NCBI GenBank assembly: GCA_011390155.1
Contig: JAABSW010000006.1
Coordinates: 1 to 64,000 of the forward strand
Reading direction: 5' to 3'
DNA from: Clostridiaceae bacterium
GTDB lineage: Bacteria > Bacillota > Clostridia > Peptostreptococcales > Tindalliaceae
Length of the DNA: 64,000 bases
The notes below the pieces were generated by a model. The model was not told the DNA's origin. It made no database searches and saw only the letters and a list, made by a program, of their open reading frames with translations. A program made the position numbers and the translations under genes. Shown piece by piece: positions 28,997 to 38,062 of the stretch (position 1 is the stretch's first letter; each line of letters starts with the position of its first letter).

Positions 28997-30079
28997 TTAG
29001 TCAATATTGTCTTTAATGGCGCTTACCAAGCGTTCATTTTCATTTCTGTTTTTAACAGCCACACGAAACCAACGCTCATCCAGTCCAATAAACGTACTGC
29101 AATCTCTGATAACAATACCTGATTGCAGCAACCTTTCCCTTAATTCTGCAACAGTTCTATTATTGTCCTTCCAATGAACCAACAAATAATTTGCGGCGCC
29201 ATTGATAACCTTTAATTGTTGCAAAGCTGACAAATGGTTGTATAACCATTGTCTCTCCTTTGTTATCAGGTGACGTGTTTTGATTGTATACTCTTTTGCG
29301 TCATCGGTGTTGATGTATCGATGAAAGGCGTTTGCCACGGCATTGATCTTCCAGGGAACCGCTTCCTCTTTACATTGAGCGATGAGTTGACTGTTACCGG
29401 CTACCACAGCCCCTAATCGTATACCAGGCATTGCAAATATCTTAGTAAAAGAACGAAGGACGGAAACCTGTGGTAGTGCATTGATTTTTGAAATTAATGT
29501 TTGCTTGTCCCCATCCTCAATGAAGTCCATAAACGCTTCATCCACCATAAGATAACACTTATGGCTCAACACCAAACGCAGAATCTTATCCATTTCTTCA
29601 GACGGTATAATTCTTCCTGTTGGGTTATTTGGGTTGCATAAAACCACAAGATCGATGTCTTTGGTTAGCAGTGGGGCAAGCATTTCAGCTGTTATATCAA
29701 AATTGTTGTCCTGGTGGAGGGTTGCATAGATTATCTCAGCGTTGACCCCTTTTAAAGCCTTTTCGTATTCACTAAAAGTAGGCGCCGGAATAATAGCTTT
29801 CCTGGGAGACATTTTATGCAACCATTGATAAAGAACATCCACTGCACCATTTCCCAAAAGAATGTGTTTTTCATCGCACCCAAAACAGACCGCTGTTGCA
29901 CGGTACAAATCATGGTAATCAGGGTCAGGATAATGCACTGCTTCTGCTATTGACTGATAAAATAAATCCGTTAACTCGCTGGATAATCCCAGTGGGTTAA
30001 TGTTGGCACTAAAATCAACCCAGTCTGAGCTGTTCAGATTTGTGTTTCGCATTAAATAATGAATGTTTCCACCATGCAT
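28997..30079 (-). CDS. cobD: Threonine-phosphate decarboxylase CobD
   Basis: 360 residues, PLP-dependent class I/II aminotransferase fold. HGGNIHYLMR and DFSANINPLG at the start are specific to CobD rather than HisC; VVLCNPNNPTGR binds the cofactor phosphate, MVDEAFMDF carries the Asp, and SFTKIFAMPGIRLG the Schiff-base Lys. Makes (R)-1-amino-2-propanol O-phosphate for the corrinoid side chain, used by CbiB. ATG 30079 follows GGGAGG by eleven bases; GTG 30082 is possible. Last gene of the riboswitch-controlled operon. Confidence 0.94.
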   Translation of the reverse strand: MHGGNIHYLMRNTNLNSSDWVDFSANINPLGLSSELTDLFYQSIAEAVHYPDPDYHDLYRATAVCFGCDEKHILLGNGAVDVLYQWLHKMSPRKAIIPAPTFSEYEKALKGVNAEIIYATLHQDNNFDITAEMLAPLLTKDIDLVVLCNPNNPTGRIIPSEEMDKILRLVLSHKCYLMVDEAFMDFIEDGDKQTLISKINALPQVSVLRSFTKIFAMPGIRLGAVVAGNSQLIAQCKEEAVPWKINAVANAFHRYINTDDAKEYTIKTRHLITKERQWLYNHLSALQQLKVINGAANYLLVHWKDNNRTVAELRERLLQSGIVIRDCSTFIGLDERWFRVAVKNRNENERLVSAIKDNID

Positions 30080-30085
30080 CACGTA

Positions 30086-31030
30086 TTAACCTCCCAAGAT
30101 GGCCGATATGGTCAAAGCTGCAATTACTGCGATACCAGTGGACCAATCCAGTAATTTTAGCGCCTGTTTTATTGCATTACCATCCACTGCCTTCCCGGCT
30201 TGACCTATGGTTGGTTTAACCACCCGTTTACCAAAATAAATGTTAGTACCACCCAGTTGAACTCCTAAGGTTCCTGCCATGACCGCTTCCGGCCACCCAG
30301 CATTAGGGCTTTTGTGGCTCCGTCCATCCAACCGGGCTGTTTTAATCCCTTTCCGCCAATCATAACCAGCAACAGCGCCTGCCAGTATGAGAAACACAAC
30401 TGACAGGCGGGCCGGCACCCAATTTGCCGCATCATCCAGCTTTGCAGCCACACGGCCAAAATATTCGTAGCGTTCATTTTGATAACCCACCATTGAATCC
30501 ATTGTGTTGATTGCTTTATACATCATTGCCAAAGGTGCACCTCCAATGACGAAATAAAAGAGAGGCGCCATCACACCATCAGAAAAGTTTTCAGCCACCG
30601 TTTCCACCACAGCCCGGGCAACACCCTCTTCAGATAATGCTTGGGTATCACGACCTACAATGAGTGATAATTTTTTTCTGGCTTCCAAGAGCTCTTGTCG
30701 TTCCAGAGGATGAAGCACTTCCAATGCCGCCAGTTTCAAACCTTTTGCAGACAACGAAGCATAGGCCAGGTATATGGTGAAGGCGTATCCCAATACAGGG
30801 TGTATGAATGAAAACAAGCGAAGTCCTGTTAAAGTGACACCAGCTGTTACAACCAAAACGATCAAAACCAATGCAAAGCCGCTTAGGAGCTGCTTTTGTT
30901 TTGAGGCTGAACTGGAATAAAAATGTTTTTCTACGAAAGAGATTAAATGTCCCATAAACCTGACCGGATGCGGCCAATGCGGTGGATCTGCCAGCCATTG
31001 ATCCAGTAAATATGCGAATAAAATCATCAT
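30086..31030 (-). CDS. cbiB: Adenosylcobinamide-phosphate synthase CbiB
   Basis: 314 residues, membrane protein of usual length. DQWLADPPHWPHPVRFMG, ARAVVETVAENFSDGVMAPLFYF and NTMDSMVGYQNERYEYFGRVAAKLDD are conserved CbiB segments. It joins aminopropanol phosphate to adenosylcobyric acid. The start overlaps the cobQ stop by one base (TGATG). Confidence 0.96.
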   Translation of the reverse strand: MMILFAYLLDQWLADPPHWPHPVRFMGHLISFVEKHFYSSSASKQKQLLSGFALVLIVLVVTAGVTLTGLRLFSFIHPVLGYAFTIYLAYASLSAKGLKLAALEVLHPLERQELLEARKKLSLIVGRDTQALSEEGVARAVVETVAENFSDGVMAPLFYFVIGGAPLAMMYKAINTMDSMVGYQNERYEYFGRVAAKLDDAANWVPARLSVVFLILAGAVAGYDWRKGIKTARLDGRSHKSPNAGWPEAVMAGTLGVQLGGTNIYFGKRVVKPTIGQAGKAVDGNAIKQALKLLDWSTGIAVIAALTISAILGG

Positions 31031-32532
31031 CAGTCTCCCAACTTCAGTCCCATTAATTGATATACTTTGTCGATGTTTATGGATTCTCTTATGGAGTCCG
31101 CCAGTTTCTTGTATTGTTTTTCTTTATACACTGCAAATTCTTCTGTTATTCTTACTGAAGTTTCTTTACCCGTTTGTTCGTTTAGTTTTTTAAATAACGC
31201 CTCCACAAACTTCTGGTTATCAAAAATCCCGTGAATGTATGTGCCCCAGACCTTTCCGTCCTGGGAAACAGCTCCATCATCACGTGACAAATGTTCACTC
31301 AATCCTTTAACACGTGCAAAGGGCTTCACACTTTCCAATAAGTTGGACTGGCCCATATGTATTTCATAGCCTTTTACGGGATACTGATCCAAAGCAGTTC
31401 CATTCACCTGTATAGTGGTTTTATGAGGTTCAAATGTAGTTTCAACTCCCAGTAATCCCATACCTCGCATGGAGCCTCTTTCGCTTTCAACCTTATGTGG
31501 ATCATGAAGCCATGAACCAAGCATTTGAAATCCGCCGCAGATACCACAGATCATTGAGCCTGCTTCATGTACTTTTTTAATAGTTGCTTCAATGCCCGTA
31601 TCTCTTAGAAAAGCCAAATCTTCCAGTGTATTCTTCGTGCCAGGTATGATCAACAAATCCGGTGTGCCAATTTCAGAAGCAACATCCGTGTATCGTAAAT
31701 CAATGCCCTCAATCATTTCCAGCCAATGAAAATCAGTAAAATTTGAAATTCTGGGTAAGCGAATCACAACAACTTCTATGCCTCCCTTGCGTTGTCTTGA
31801 ATGCAGACGTTCTGCCGTGCCATCTTCTTCCTCAATATCAAAATGACCATACGGAACTACACCCAGTACAGGAATACCCGTCATCTCTTCAAGTTTGTCC
31901 AATCCAGGTGTTAAGATATTGATATCTCCCCTGAACTTGTTGATAATAAATCCTTTGACTCTTTTGCGGTCCGCTTCGGGCAGCAAAGCAATGGTTCCCA
32001 CAAGAGAGGCAAATACACCACCCTTGTCAATGTCTCCCACTAAAATCACCGGCGCATCAATCATCTCTGCAAGCCCCATGTTGACCAAGTCGTTTTCCTG
32101 CAGATTAATTTCTGCAGGGCTTCCTGCTCCTTCAATTACCAGTAAATCAGATTGATTTTCCAGTTTTTTATAAAATTCTAAAACCGTTGATTTTAATGCT
32201 GGTTTTTCCTTCTGATAGGCTTCAGCAGTAATGTTCTTCCATACTTTGCCTCCCACAATAATCTGTGCTGTTTTATCACCCGTGGGTTTAATGAGAATAG
32301 GATTCATGGCAACGTCAGGTTTTAGACCCGCTGCTTCAGCTTGTGCCACCTGGGCCCGACCCATTTCAAGTCCGTCTTCTGTAATGTAGGAGTTCAATGA
32401 CATGTTTTGAGACTTGAAGGGAACCGCTCGGAAACCGTCTTCCTTAAAAATTCTGCAAAAAGCCGTTGTAATCAAACTTTTGCCAACAGACGAGGCTGTA
32501 CCCTGAATCATAATATTTGGTTTTTTTTGCAT
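31030..32532 (-). CDS. cobQ: Cobyric acid synthase CobQ (CbiP)
   Basis: 500 residues. The N-terminal dethiobiotin-synthetase-like ATPase begins MIQGTASSVGKSLITTAFCRIFK; VVIEGAGSPAEINL-like and LVGDIDKGGVFASL segments follow. The C-terminal class I glutamine amidotransferase has the nucleophile in MICGICGGFQMLG and the His in YIHGIFDN. Amidates four side chains of adenosylcobyrinic a,c-diamide. ATG 32532 follows GGAGGGAG, one base after the btuD stop. Confidence 0.96.
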   Translation of the reverse strand: MQKKPNIMIQGTASSVGKSLITTAFCRIFKEDGFRAVPFKSQNMSLNSYITEDGLEMGRAQVAQAEAAGLKPDVAMNPILIKPTGDKTAQIIVGGKVWKNITAEAYQKEKPALKSTVLEFYKKLENQSDLLVIEGAGSPAEINLQENDLVNMGLAEMIDAPVILVGDIDKGGVFASLVGTIALLPEADRKRVKGFIINKFRGDINILTPGLDKLEEMTGIPVLGVVPYGHFDIEEEDGTAERLHSRQRKGGIEVVVIRLPRISNFTDFHWLEMIEGIDLRYTDVASEIGTPDLLIIPGTKNTLEDLAFLRDTGIEATIKKVHEAGSMICGICGGFQMLGSWLHDPHKVESERGSMRGMGLLGVETTFEPHKTTIQVNGTALDQYPVKGYEIHMGQSNLLESVKPFARVKGLSEHLSRDDGAVSQDGKVWGTYIHGIFDNQKFVEALFKKLNEQTGKETSVRITEEFAVYKEKQYKKLADSIRESINIDKVYQLMGLKLGD

Positions 32533-32533
32533 A

Positions 32534-33799
32534 TTAAACTCCCTCCGATTGCTGTATTTCATCCATGATGTCATCCAGATTTTTGTACTCTTTAAGGCCT
32601 AATGTACGGAGCTCATCCAAAAGCTTCTTTCCTTCACCTCCAACATAATCATAAGGAGTGGCGTCAACGTAAGTATTCCACAGAAAAACCGTTTTCCCCT
32701 TAATAAGTTGACTTTTGGCAAGCAATAAATTCCGAAGGTTTCCCCTCCCAATGGGAATACTTGTTAAAATTACATAATGTGCGTTATCCGCCAGGAGGCA
32801 GGCTTTTTCAAGAACGTCATCTGTAATGTCACAAAAAGGTTCCTCTTCAACAATTTCAACATTCAATTTTTTTCCCAATTCTGCATCACTGTCTCCCTTG
32901 TTAACAACTCCCAGTGATAAGTGAATGTTTTCCCGGTAACACCGTTGCAATACCTCTTTGGCAATACCTCCTCCACCAATGACATGCACACTTATACGTG
33001 TGACCCTATTTTTTTTGGTTACACTGATAGGAGAAATTTGCAAGCAACCTGTGTAGACATTACGATCGATAATCATGTTCATGTCATAAGCTCTTTGCAA
33101 TCGTTCCGTCGTCATAACCTTATCAGTTGTTCCCAAGGCCAAGACTTTACCTTCATGCATCAACATGACTTCATCACTGTACCTGGCTGCCAGGTTTAAA
33201 TCATGAATGACGGCAATCACAGTAATGCTTTTTTCCACATTTAGTTTTTTTAATAAATCCAATATTTCAATTTGGTGATGAATGTCCAAAAAGGAGGTAG
33301 GCTCATCCAATAACAATATTTGAGGTTCCTGTGCCAGCGCTTTGGCAATCATGACCCGTTGCTTTTCGCCGCCGCTTATTTCATCAATAAACCTTTCCTG
33401 AAGGTGAAAAATATTGGTTGCTTTCAATGCCTGTTCGACAATTGAGACGTCTTGATCTGTCTCCCTTTTAAACCTTGAAATATAGGGATGTCGACCCATC
33501 ATGACTACATCATAGACGGTAAAATCAACCCCGGCATCAGGGTTTTGATGCACCACTGCCATGTCCTTTGCCAAATCCGCCGTTGAATAGGTTGTTAGTT
33601 TTTTTTCATCGATAAAGATTGATCCCTGGTTCGGCGTAAGATTCCTGGCAATATTTTTTAATAAAGTTGTTTTTCCTGAACCATTGGGCCCAATTATGGA
33701 TAAAAAAGTTCTGTGTCCGATCATCACATTCAACTTTTTCAGAATTGACTGATCGCCATACCCAAAACTCAGGTCCTTGATTTGTATGGATTTTCCCAT
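32534..33799 (-). CDS. btuD: Cobalamin ABC transporter ATPase with extra C-terminal domain
   Basis: 421 residues. Residues 1-255 are an FecE/BtuD ATPase: Walker A GPNGSGKTTLLK, Q-loop VVHQNPDAGV, signature ISGGEKQRVM, Walker B ILLLDEPTSFLD and a His loop VIAVIHDLNL. Residues 260-421 are a separate domain starting with VHVIGGGGIAKEVLQRC, Rossmann-like, seen in some archaeal and clostridial corrinoid ATPases but of unknown role. ATG 33799 follows AAGGA by eight bases. Energises BtuC. Confidence 0.92.
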   Translation of the reverse strand: MGKSIQIKDLSFGYGDQSILKKLNVMIGHRTFLSIIGPNGSGKTTLLKNIARNLTPNQGSIFIDEKKLTTYSTADLAKDMAVVHQNPDAGVDFTVYDVVMMGRHPYISRFKRETDQDVSIVEQALKATNIFHLQERFIDEISGGEKQRVMIAKALAQEPQILLLDEPTSFLDIHHQIEILDLLKKLNVEKSITVIAVIHDLNLAARYSDEVMLMHEGKVLALGTTDKVMTTERLQRAYDMNMIIDRNVYTGCLQISPISVTKKNRVTRISVHVIGGGGIAKEVLQRCYRENIHLSLGVVNKGDSDAELGKKLNVEIVEEEPFCDITDDVLEKACLLADNAHYVILTSIPIGRGNLRNLLLAKSQLIKGKTVFLWNTYVDATPYDYVGGEGKKLLDELRTLGLKEYKNLDDIMDEIQQSEGV

Positions 33800-33810
33800 G
33801 TTCGTCATCC

Positions 33811-34851
33811 TTAACGTAATTTTTTTGTTTGTCGCAACAAATATATGAAAAAGGGAGCTCCTGCCAAAGCAGTTATGATGCCCACGGGTAATTCTGTCGG
33901 TGCAATGACCGTACGTGAAAATGTATCAGTTATAATCAAAAAAATGCCACCCATCAATCCTGCAGCAGGTAATAAAAATCTATGATCTGGTCCCGTCAAC
34001 ATGCGTGTTACATGGGGAATAATAAGTCCAACAAAACCAATAATACCGCTGACTGACACAACAAAAGCTGTCAGCAAGGTGCTGACCACCAATATGATCC
34101 GTTTCACTGCATCCACTTCAACGCCTGTGTTAGAAGCCGCATCTTCTCCCAGCAATAATAAATTCAGTTCTTTTGCGTATGCCATCAACACCAGTGAACC
34201 GGCAAGCACAGGAATGACAATCAAACTGACATGTTGCCAGCCTCGGGAAGAAAAACTGCCCATGGTCCAATAGATAATGCTGCTGACATCCTGTGAAGCC
34301 ATGACCATGATAAATGACAAAATTGCATTAAAAAACTGACCCGTTGCAACACCTGCTAATAACAAGGCAGTTACCGGCACCCTGTTTTTCAAACTGGCCA
34401 AGCGATAAACGATACTTGTTGAAAGGAGCGCTCCAACGAAGGCTGTGATGGACACAGCACCAAATCCCAGTATGCTTTGATTAAATTTAAGAACAATGGC
34501 TATGGCAGCTCCCAGTGCTGCTCCTGAAGAAGTACCAATGATAAAGGGGTCCGCCATGGGGTTTTTAAGCATGCCCTGCATGGCTGTTCCCACCACCGAG
34601 AGACCATACCCCACCAAAAATGCCAGTAGAATCCGTGGCAATCGAATGTACAGTATGATGGATTGATGTGCCTGGGAAATATGGCTTACATCCACCAAAT
34701 CTCCGATGCCGGGTATTGATGATAAAATGACCATCAATGAATCCCGCGGCGCTATACTGGCTGCTCCAAGTGAGGTTGAAAAAACCAGCACAATGGCCAG
34801 TGCCATGGTGCCGGTAATAAAAAATGTTTTTTTGGATAGACTTATTGTCAT
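33811..34851 (-). CDS. btuC: Cobalamin ABC transporter permease (FecCD family)
   Basis: 346 residues, about ten helices. RLPRILLAFLVGYGLSVVGTAMQGMLKNPMADP and the coupling segment GIIGFVGLIIPHVTRML are family signatures. Channel-forming subunit for corrinoid import with BtuF and BtuD. ATG 34851 lies directly after the btuF stop, with GAGGTG eight bases upstream. Confidence 0.95.
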   Translation of the reverse strand: MTISLSKKTFFITGTMALAIVLVFSTSLGAASIAPRDSLMVILSSIPGIGDLVDVSHISQAHQSIILYIRLPRILLAFLVGYGLSVVGTAMQGMLKNPMADPFIIGTSSGAALGAAIAIVLKFNQSILGFGAVSITAFVGALLSTSIVYRLASLKNRVPVTALLLAGVATGQFFNAILSFIMVMASQDVSSIIYWTMGSFSSRGWQHVSLIVIPVLAGSLVLMAYAKELNLLLLGEDAASNTGVEVDAVKRIILVVSTLLTAFVVSVSGIIGFVGLIIPHVTRMLTGPDHRFLLPAAGLMGGIFLIITDTFSRTVIAPTELPVGIITALAGAPFFIYLLRQTKKLR

Positions 34852-35805
34852 CTAGAACACCTCTGGGTGAATCGCCTCTGCAAACATGCGCAGACCTTTT
34901 ATAATGCGCACGCCTGGACGCGACGCAATGTTAGGCTCCATCAGTTCAATTCGATTATCTTTAATGGCTTTTATTTGATCATAGCCAGGCCGTTTTCTTA
35001 CTTCTTCCCGATATGCTTCAGCCATCTCCTCTGTCATCTCTTCAAAATTCGCCACATGTGGCGGCATAAAATAGATTTCAGGGTCTTTTTCAATCAGTGC
35101 TTCTACGCTGTACATGGGGTACTCAGTATCAGTATCCCCAGCGATATTTTCTCCACCAGACATTTCTATCAGTTCATGAATGAAAGATCCAGGTCCTGCT
35201 GTTTGTAATGGTTCATCCCATACCTGGTAAAAAACAGGAACTTTAGGAAGGTCTTTGACTTTTGAAAGAATCAGTTCTTTTTCAGCTTCGAGTTCTTCCA
35301 CAATACCTTGGGCTTCATCTATTTTGTTTGTTAGTTCTCCTGTTTTCAAAATCGATTCAAAAACAGCTTCAATTGAATTGGGTGTAAAATCGACAACCTG
35401 TATTCCAGCAGCGTTCATCTGCTGAACAGCTTCAGGTTGTCCACCGGCATAAATAAAAACAATGTCCGGTTCCATTTCCAGTATGCGTTCAAGGTTAATT
35501 GTCCATGAACTGCCCATTTTTTCCTTCGTTAACGCTTCTGCAGGATAATCACAGTAATCAGAGACGCCAATGATTTGATCTTCCAAACCCAAGGCAAACA
35601 AATTCTCCGTTTGACTGGGTGATAATGATATGATGCGAATCGGCTCATCCTGGGCGGTTTCCTCTAAAGGCTGATCCAGGTTGGTTTCCTCGGAAGATTG
35701 GTCTTGTAGCACTTCCTCTGAAGGCTGAACTTCCTCATTGCTGGTGCAGCCAGCCACTGTAAAAAACAGTAAAACAGCTATAAGAACTAATAACACTCTT
35801 CTCAT
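34852..35805 (-). CDS. btuF: Cobalamin-binding lipoprotein BtuF
   Basis: 317 residues. Signal peptide with lipobox VAGC (Cys20), then a repetitive acidic linker with QPSEE/QPLEE units, then a helical-backbone-metal-receptor domain: IRIISLSPSQTENLFALG, GVSDYCDYPAEA and PGSFIHELIEMSGGENIAGD. Membrane-anchored receptor for corrinoids; specificity is inferred from the cobalamin riboswitch and neighbours. ATG 35805 follows AAAGGGG. Confidence 0.93.
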   Translation of the reverse strand: MRRVLLVLIAVLLFFTVAGCTSNEEVQPSEEVLQDQSSEETNLDQPLEETAQDEPIRIISLSPSQTENLFALGLEDQIIGVSDYCDYPAEALTKEKMGSSWTINLERILEMEPDIVFIYAGGQPEAVQQMNAAGIQVVDFTPNSIEAVFESILKTGELTNKIDEAQGIVEELEAEKELILSKVKDLPKVPVFYQVWDEPLQTAGPGSFIHELIEMSGGENIAGDTDTEYPMYSVEALIEKDPEIYFMPPHVANFEEMTEEMAEAYREEVRKRPGYDQIKAIKDNRIELMEPNIASRPGVRIIKGLRMFAEAIHPEVF

Positions 35806-35860
35806 CTTAGACCCCTTTCTTTTCTTGCACTGCATCATTACACATTGTCGGGGGAAATAG

Positions 35861-35893
35861 AAAAACCCCTTAACCCATGTACGCGTGGGCAGG
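35861..35893 (-). terminator. Probable expression-platform terminator of the cobalamin riboswitch
   Basis: On the minus strand CCTGCCCA pairs with TGGG...AGG around an eight-base loop, followed by GG and a T5 run. The 5' arm shares bases with the closing stem of the aptamer (35890-35895), so the two can compete. A CCCCC at 35849-35853 could also mask the AAAGGGG ribosome binding site of btuF. Confidence 0.55.
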
Positions 35894-36062
35894 CAAATTC
35901 TCTCTGATGGAGCAGGTTTCCTGACTCGGTGTCTTCACCAGAACTGCGTCTTCCCGGACTTTCCCAGTGACCTTTGCAGCCTGACTCTCCCTTACAGTGG
36001 CGCGACCGTGCCGGATTTTCACCAGCTTCCCTCTCTGCCTTATGTTTAGGCATCACTCGCAT
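35888..36062 (-). ncRNA. Cobalamin (adenosylcobalamin) riboswitch
   Basis: The minus strand carries the conserved core in order: GGGAAGCTGGTGAAAATCC, then GCGCCACTG, then CACTGGGAAAGTCCGGGAAG, and finally the B12 box GAGTCAGGAAACCTGC (35911-35927 region). AGGCA at 36038-36042 can close the aptamer with TGCCT at 35891-35895, or pair with an upstream TGCCT. Binding of cobalamin should switch off btuFCD-cobQ-cbiB-cobD. Confidence 0.97.
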
Positions 36063-36095
36063 CAGAATATATTCTTTTCATTTGAACGGTTTAAG

Positions 36096-36123
36096 ATTAC
36101 CATTCTTTCATCTTGTCTGTCAA
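36096..36123 (-). promoter_or_regulatory. Putative promoter for the riboswitch operon
   Basis: Minus strand TTGACA (36118-36123), a perfect -35 box overlapping the cobC stop codon, 16-base spacer, GGTAAT (36096-36101). Start expected near 36089, so the whole aptamer is transcribed. Confidence 0.55.
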
Positions 36124-36740
36124 GGTGATGAAAGCGGATGACCCAAGTGGTTAGTGTCATTGCACAGATCCAACACCGGAAACCCGTCGTAAAAGTCAAC
36201 AACGGTAATGCTGCAATGGTCAATCCTGAACCTCCAGTGAGCACGCCAGTCATTTGCAATCCACCCGGCAAGCAAACATCGTATGGTTCCTGAATGGGCT
36301 ACCACAGCAATTGTTTCATCATTTGGAAGTTTCATCAATTTTTGCGCCGCTGACTGAATGCGTTTGTGAAAGCTACGCAAACTTTCTCCTTTAGGAAAAA
36401 CATACTTGCCCGTCATTTTCTGTAACTGTCTAAAATCATCCGGGTATTCATCCCGAATGTCATCCATTGTTAACCCTTCCATGGTGCCGAAGTTCATTTC
36501 CTTTAGACGATCCACAATTTCTCTGGATTTACATAGGTGGGGAAAAACGATGGATGCCGTCTCTTCAGCCCGCTCCATCCCACTGGTGATAACTCTGTGT
36601 ATTCTCACATGTTCCAGTCTTTTCGCCAATAATCCTGCCTGCTCAATACCTTTTTGACTTAATGTTGCTTCAGTCCATCCACTCATTCTGTTTTCCACGT
36701 TGTGATCTGTTTCCCCATGCCGAATGAGGATCAATTTCAT
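36120..36740 (-). CDS. cobC: Alpha-ribazole phosphatase / histidine phosphatase CobC
   Basis: 206 residues. LILIRHGETDHN carries the phospho-acceptor His, ITSGMERAEETA and VVAHSGTIRCLL the second Arg and His. Histidine phosphatase superfamily; the setting behind cobS supports removal of the 5'-phosphate of alpha-ribazole or of cobalamin phosphate. ATG 36740 lies four bases after cobS and within a weak site (GGAGATGATTTT). A generic phosphoglycerate-mutase-like role is less likely. Confidence 0.88.
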   Translation of the reverse strand: MKLILIRHGETDHNVENRMSGWTEATLSQKGIEQAGLLAKRLEHVRIHRVITSGMERAEETASIVFPHLCKSREIVDRLKEMNFGTMEGLTMDDIRDEYPDDFRQLQKMTGKYVFPKGESLRSFHKRIQSAAQKLMKLPNDETIAVVAHSGTIRCLLAGWIANDWRAHWRFRIDHCSITVVDFYDGFPVLDLCNDTNHLGHPLSSP

Positions 36741-36744
36741 AAAA

Positions 36745-37482
36745 TCATCTCCAATTAATCAGCATTAACATTGCAATCATGAACAATGTCTCGCTTATTT
36801 CATTAAGTGCGCCCAGGGTATCTCCTGTCATTCCAGTCAGTATTTTCGTCGTCACTTTCTTACACAGGATAATCCCTGGAACAACGATGACCAGACTTAG
36901 ATAAGCTCCTGGGTAAATTATCAGGCACATGAGCAACAAGATCAATGCAGTCATCATGTCTTTTGTACTTATGACTCCTATAAATAGGTTGCCCAAGCCT
37001 TCGTGTCTTGCATAGGTTGACCTCCAGGCGCCCATTACCAGAGCGAATCTTCCCACTGCTGGCGTGAGTATAATGATTAGTATTCGAGAGGTGTCCGGCA
37101 TGAGCAGGAGGGCTGTGAATTTAAGGATAATGATAAACAACAAGATTACCGCTCCGTGTGTTCCCAGGCGGCTGTCTTTCATAATTTCAAGTTTTCTTTG
37201 CAGATTCCGTCCACTCATACATCCGTCAAAGGTATCCGCCAACCCGTCATGGTGCAATCCTCCTGTGATAATAAACTGGGTTATTAAGACCAGTATCACT
37301 GCAATTTCCAAAGGAAGCACCTGTACACTCACCCAATAGACCATTGCGCTGAATGTGCCAACCAATAAACCTACGATGGGAAACCATCCCATGACCCGAT
37401 GATACGCCTCTTTACTGACCATGGCGGCAGGGGCAGGGATGATTGTTAAGAATTGTATGGCCAGCATGATCCTGTTGATCAT
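36745..37482 (-). CDS. cobS: Adenosylcobinamide-GDP ribazoletransferase CobS
   Basis: 245 residues, about six membrane helices. FLTIIPAP near the start and the conserved GGLHHDGLADTFDGCMSG motif, with its acidic metal ligands, identify CobS. Joins alpha-ribazole (phosphate) to adenosylcobinamide-GDP at the membrane. GGAGGAG before ATG 37482; ten bases after cobU. Confidence 0.96.
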   Translation of the reverse strand: MINRIMLAIQFLTIIPAPAAMVSKEAYHRVMGWFPIVGLLVGTFSAMVYWVSVQVLPLEIAVILVLITQFIITGGLHHDGLADTFDGCMSGRNLQRKLEIMKDSRLGTHGAVILLFIIILKFTALLLMPDTSRILIIILTPAVGRFALVMGAWRSTYARHEGLGNLFIGVISTKDMMTALILLLMCLIIYPGAYLSLVIVVPGIILCKKVTTKILTGMTGDTLGALNEISETLFMIAMLMLINWR

Positions 37483-37492
37483 GTTTCTCCTC

Positions 37493-38062
37493 CTATTTTA
37501 TCCGTACAGGGATTCCGGAAACCACAAAATACACGGCATCTGCAAATGACGCAATACGTTGGTTCATACGTCCAGCAATATCCCTGAAATCCCTTGACAT
37601 TTTATCTCCCGGCACAATACCAAGGCCCACTTCATTGGTTATGATCACAGCCGGCAGTCCCAGGAATTTCAGTGTTTCCAATAGCTCATCAATTTCCTGC
37701 TGAACACCTTTTTCAATTTCATCCAACGCTTCAGAAGAAATCTTGTCCCAGGATTCGGAACACTTGTCCAACATAAGTTGGGTGACCATCAATGTGATGC
37801 AGTCCAGCAGCACACCATCCACCTTGTTTTTCCAGTCTGGCAACACCTTCTCAAACTGACGGTATTCCTCTATGGTATGCCAGAAAGCGGGTCGTTGTTT
37901 ACGATGTTTCTTCACTCTGTCTTCCATTTCTCTGTCGTATACCTTAGCTGTTGCAATATAAAGTATCTTCAACTTTTCAGCTGTTAAGAGCGATTCACCA
38001 AACCTGCTTTTTCCGCTTCTGGCGCCACCTGTTACCAGTGATATTAACGGCTTGTCATCCAT
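37493..38062 (-). CDS. cobU: Adenosylcobinamide kinase / guanylyltransferase CobU
   Basis: 189 residues. P-loop GGARSGKSRFGE at the start; HKKQRP-like HRKQRPAFWHTIEEY carries the guanylated His region; VITNEVGLGIVPGDKMSRDFRDIAGRMNQ is typical. Phosphorylates and then guanylates adenosylcobinamide. GGAGGA before ATG 38062. Overlaps the ogt end by 19 bases. Confidence 0.96.
   Translation of the reverse strand: MDDKPLISLVTGGARSGKSRFGESLLTAEKLKILYIATAKVYDREMEDRVKKHRKQRPAFWHTIEEYRQFEKVLPDWKNKVDGVLLDCITLMVTQLMLDKCSESWDKISSEALDEIEKGVQQEIDELLETLKFLGLPAVIITNEVGLGIVPGDKMSRDFRDIAGRMNQRIASFADAVYFVVSGIPVRIK

Noticed and set aside
35838-36271. Two short minus-strand frames between btuF and cobC
   Set aside because: They lie across the cobalamin riboswitch and the end of cobC in a wrong frame.
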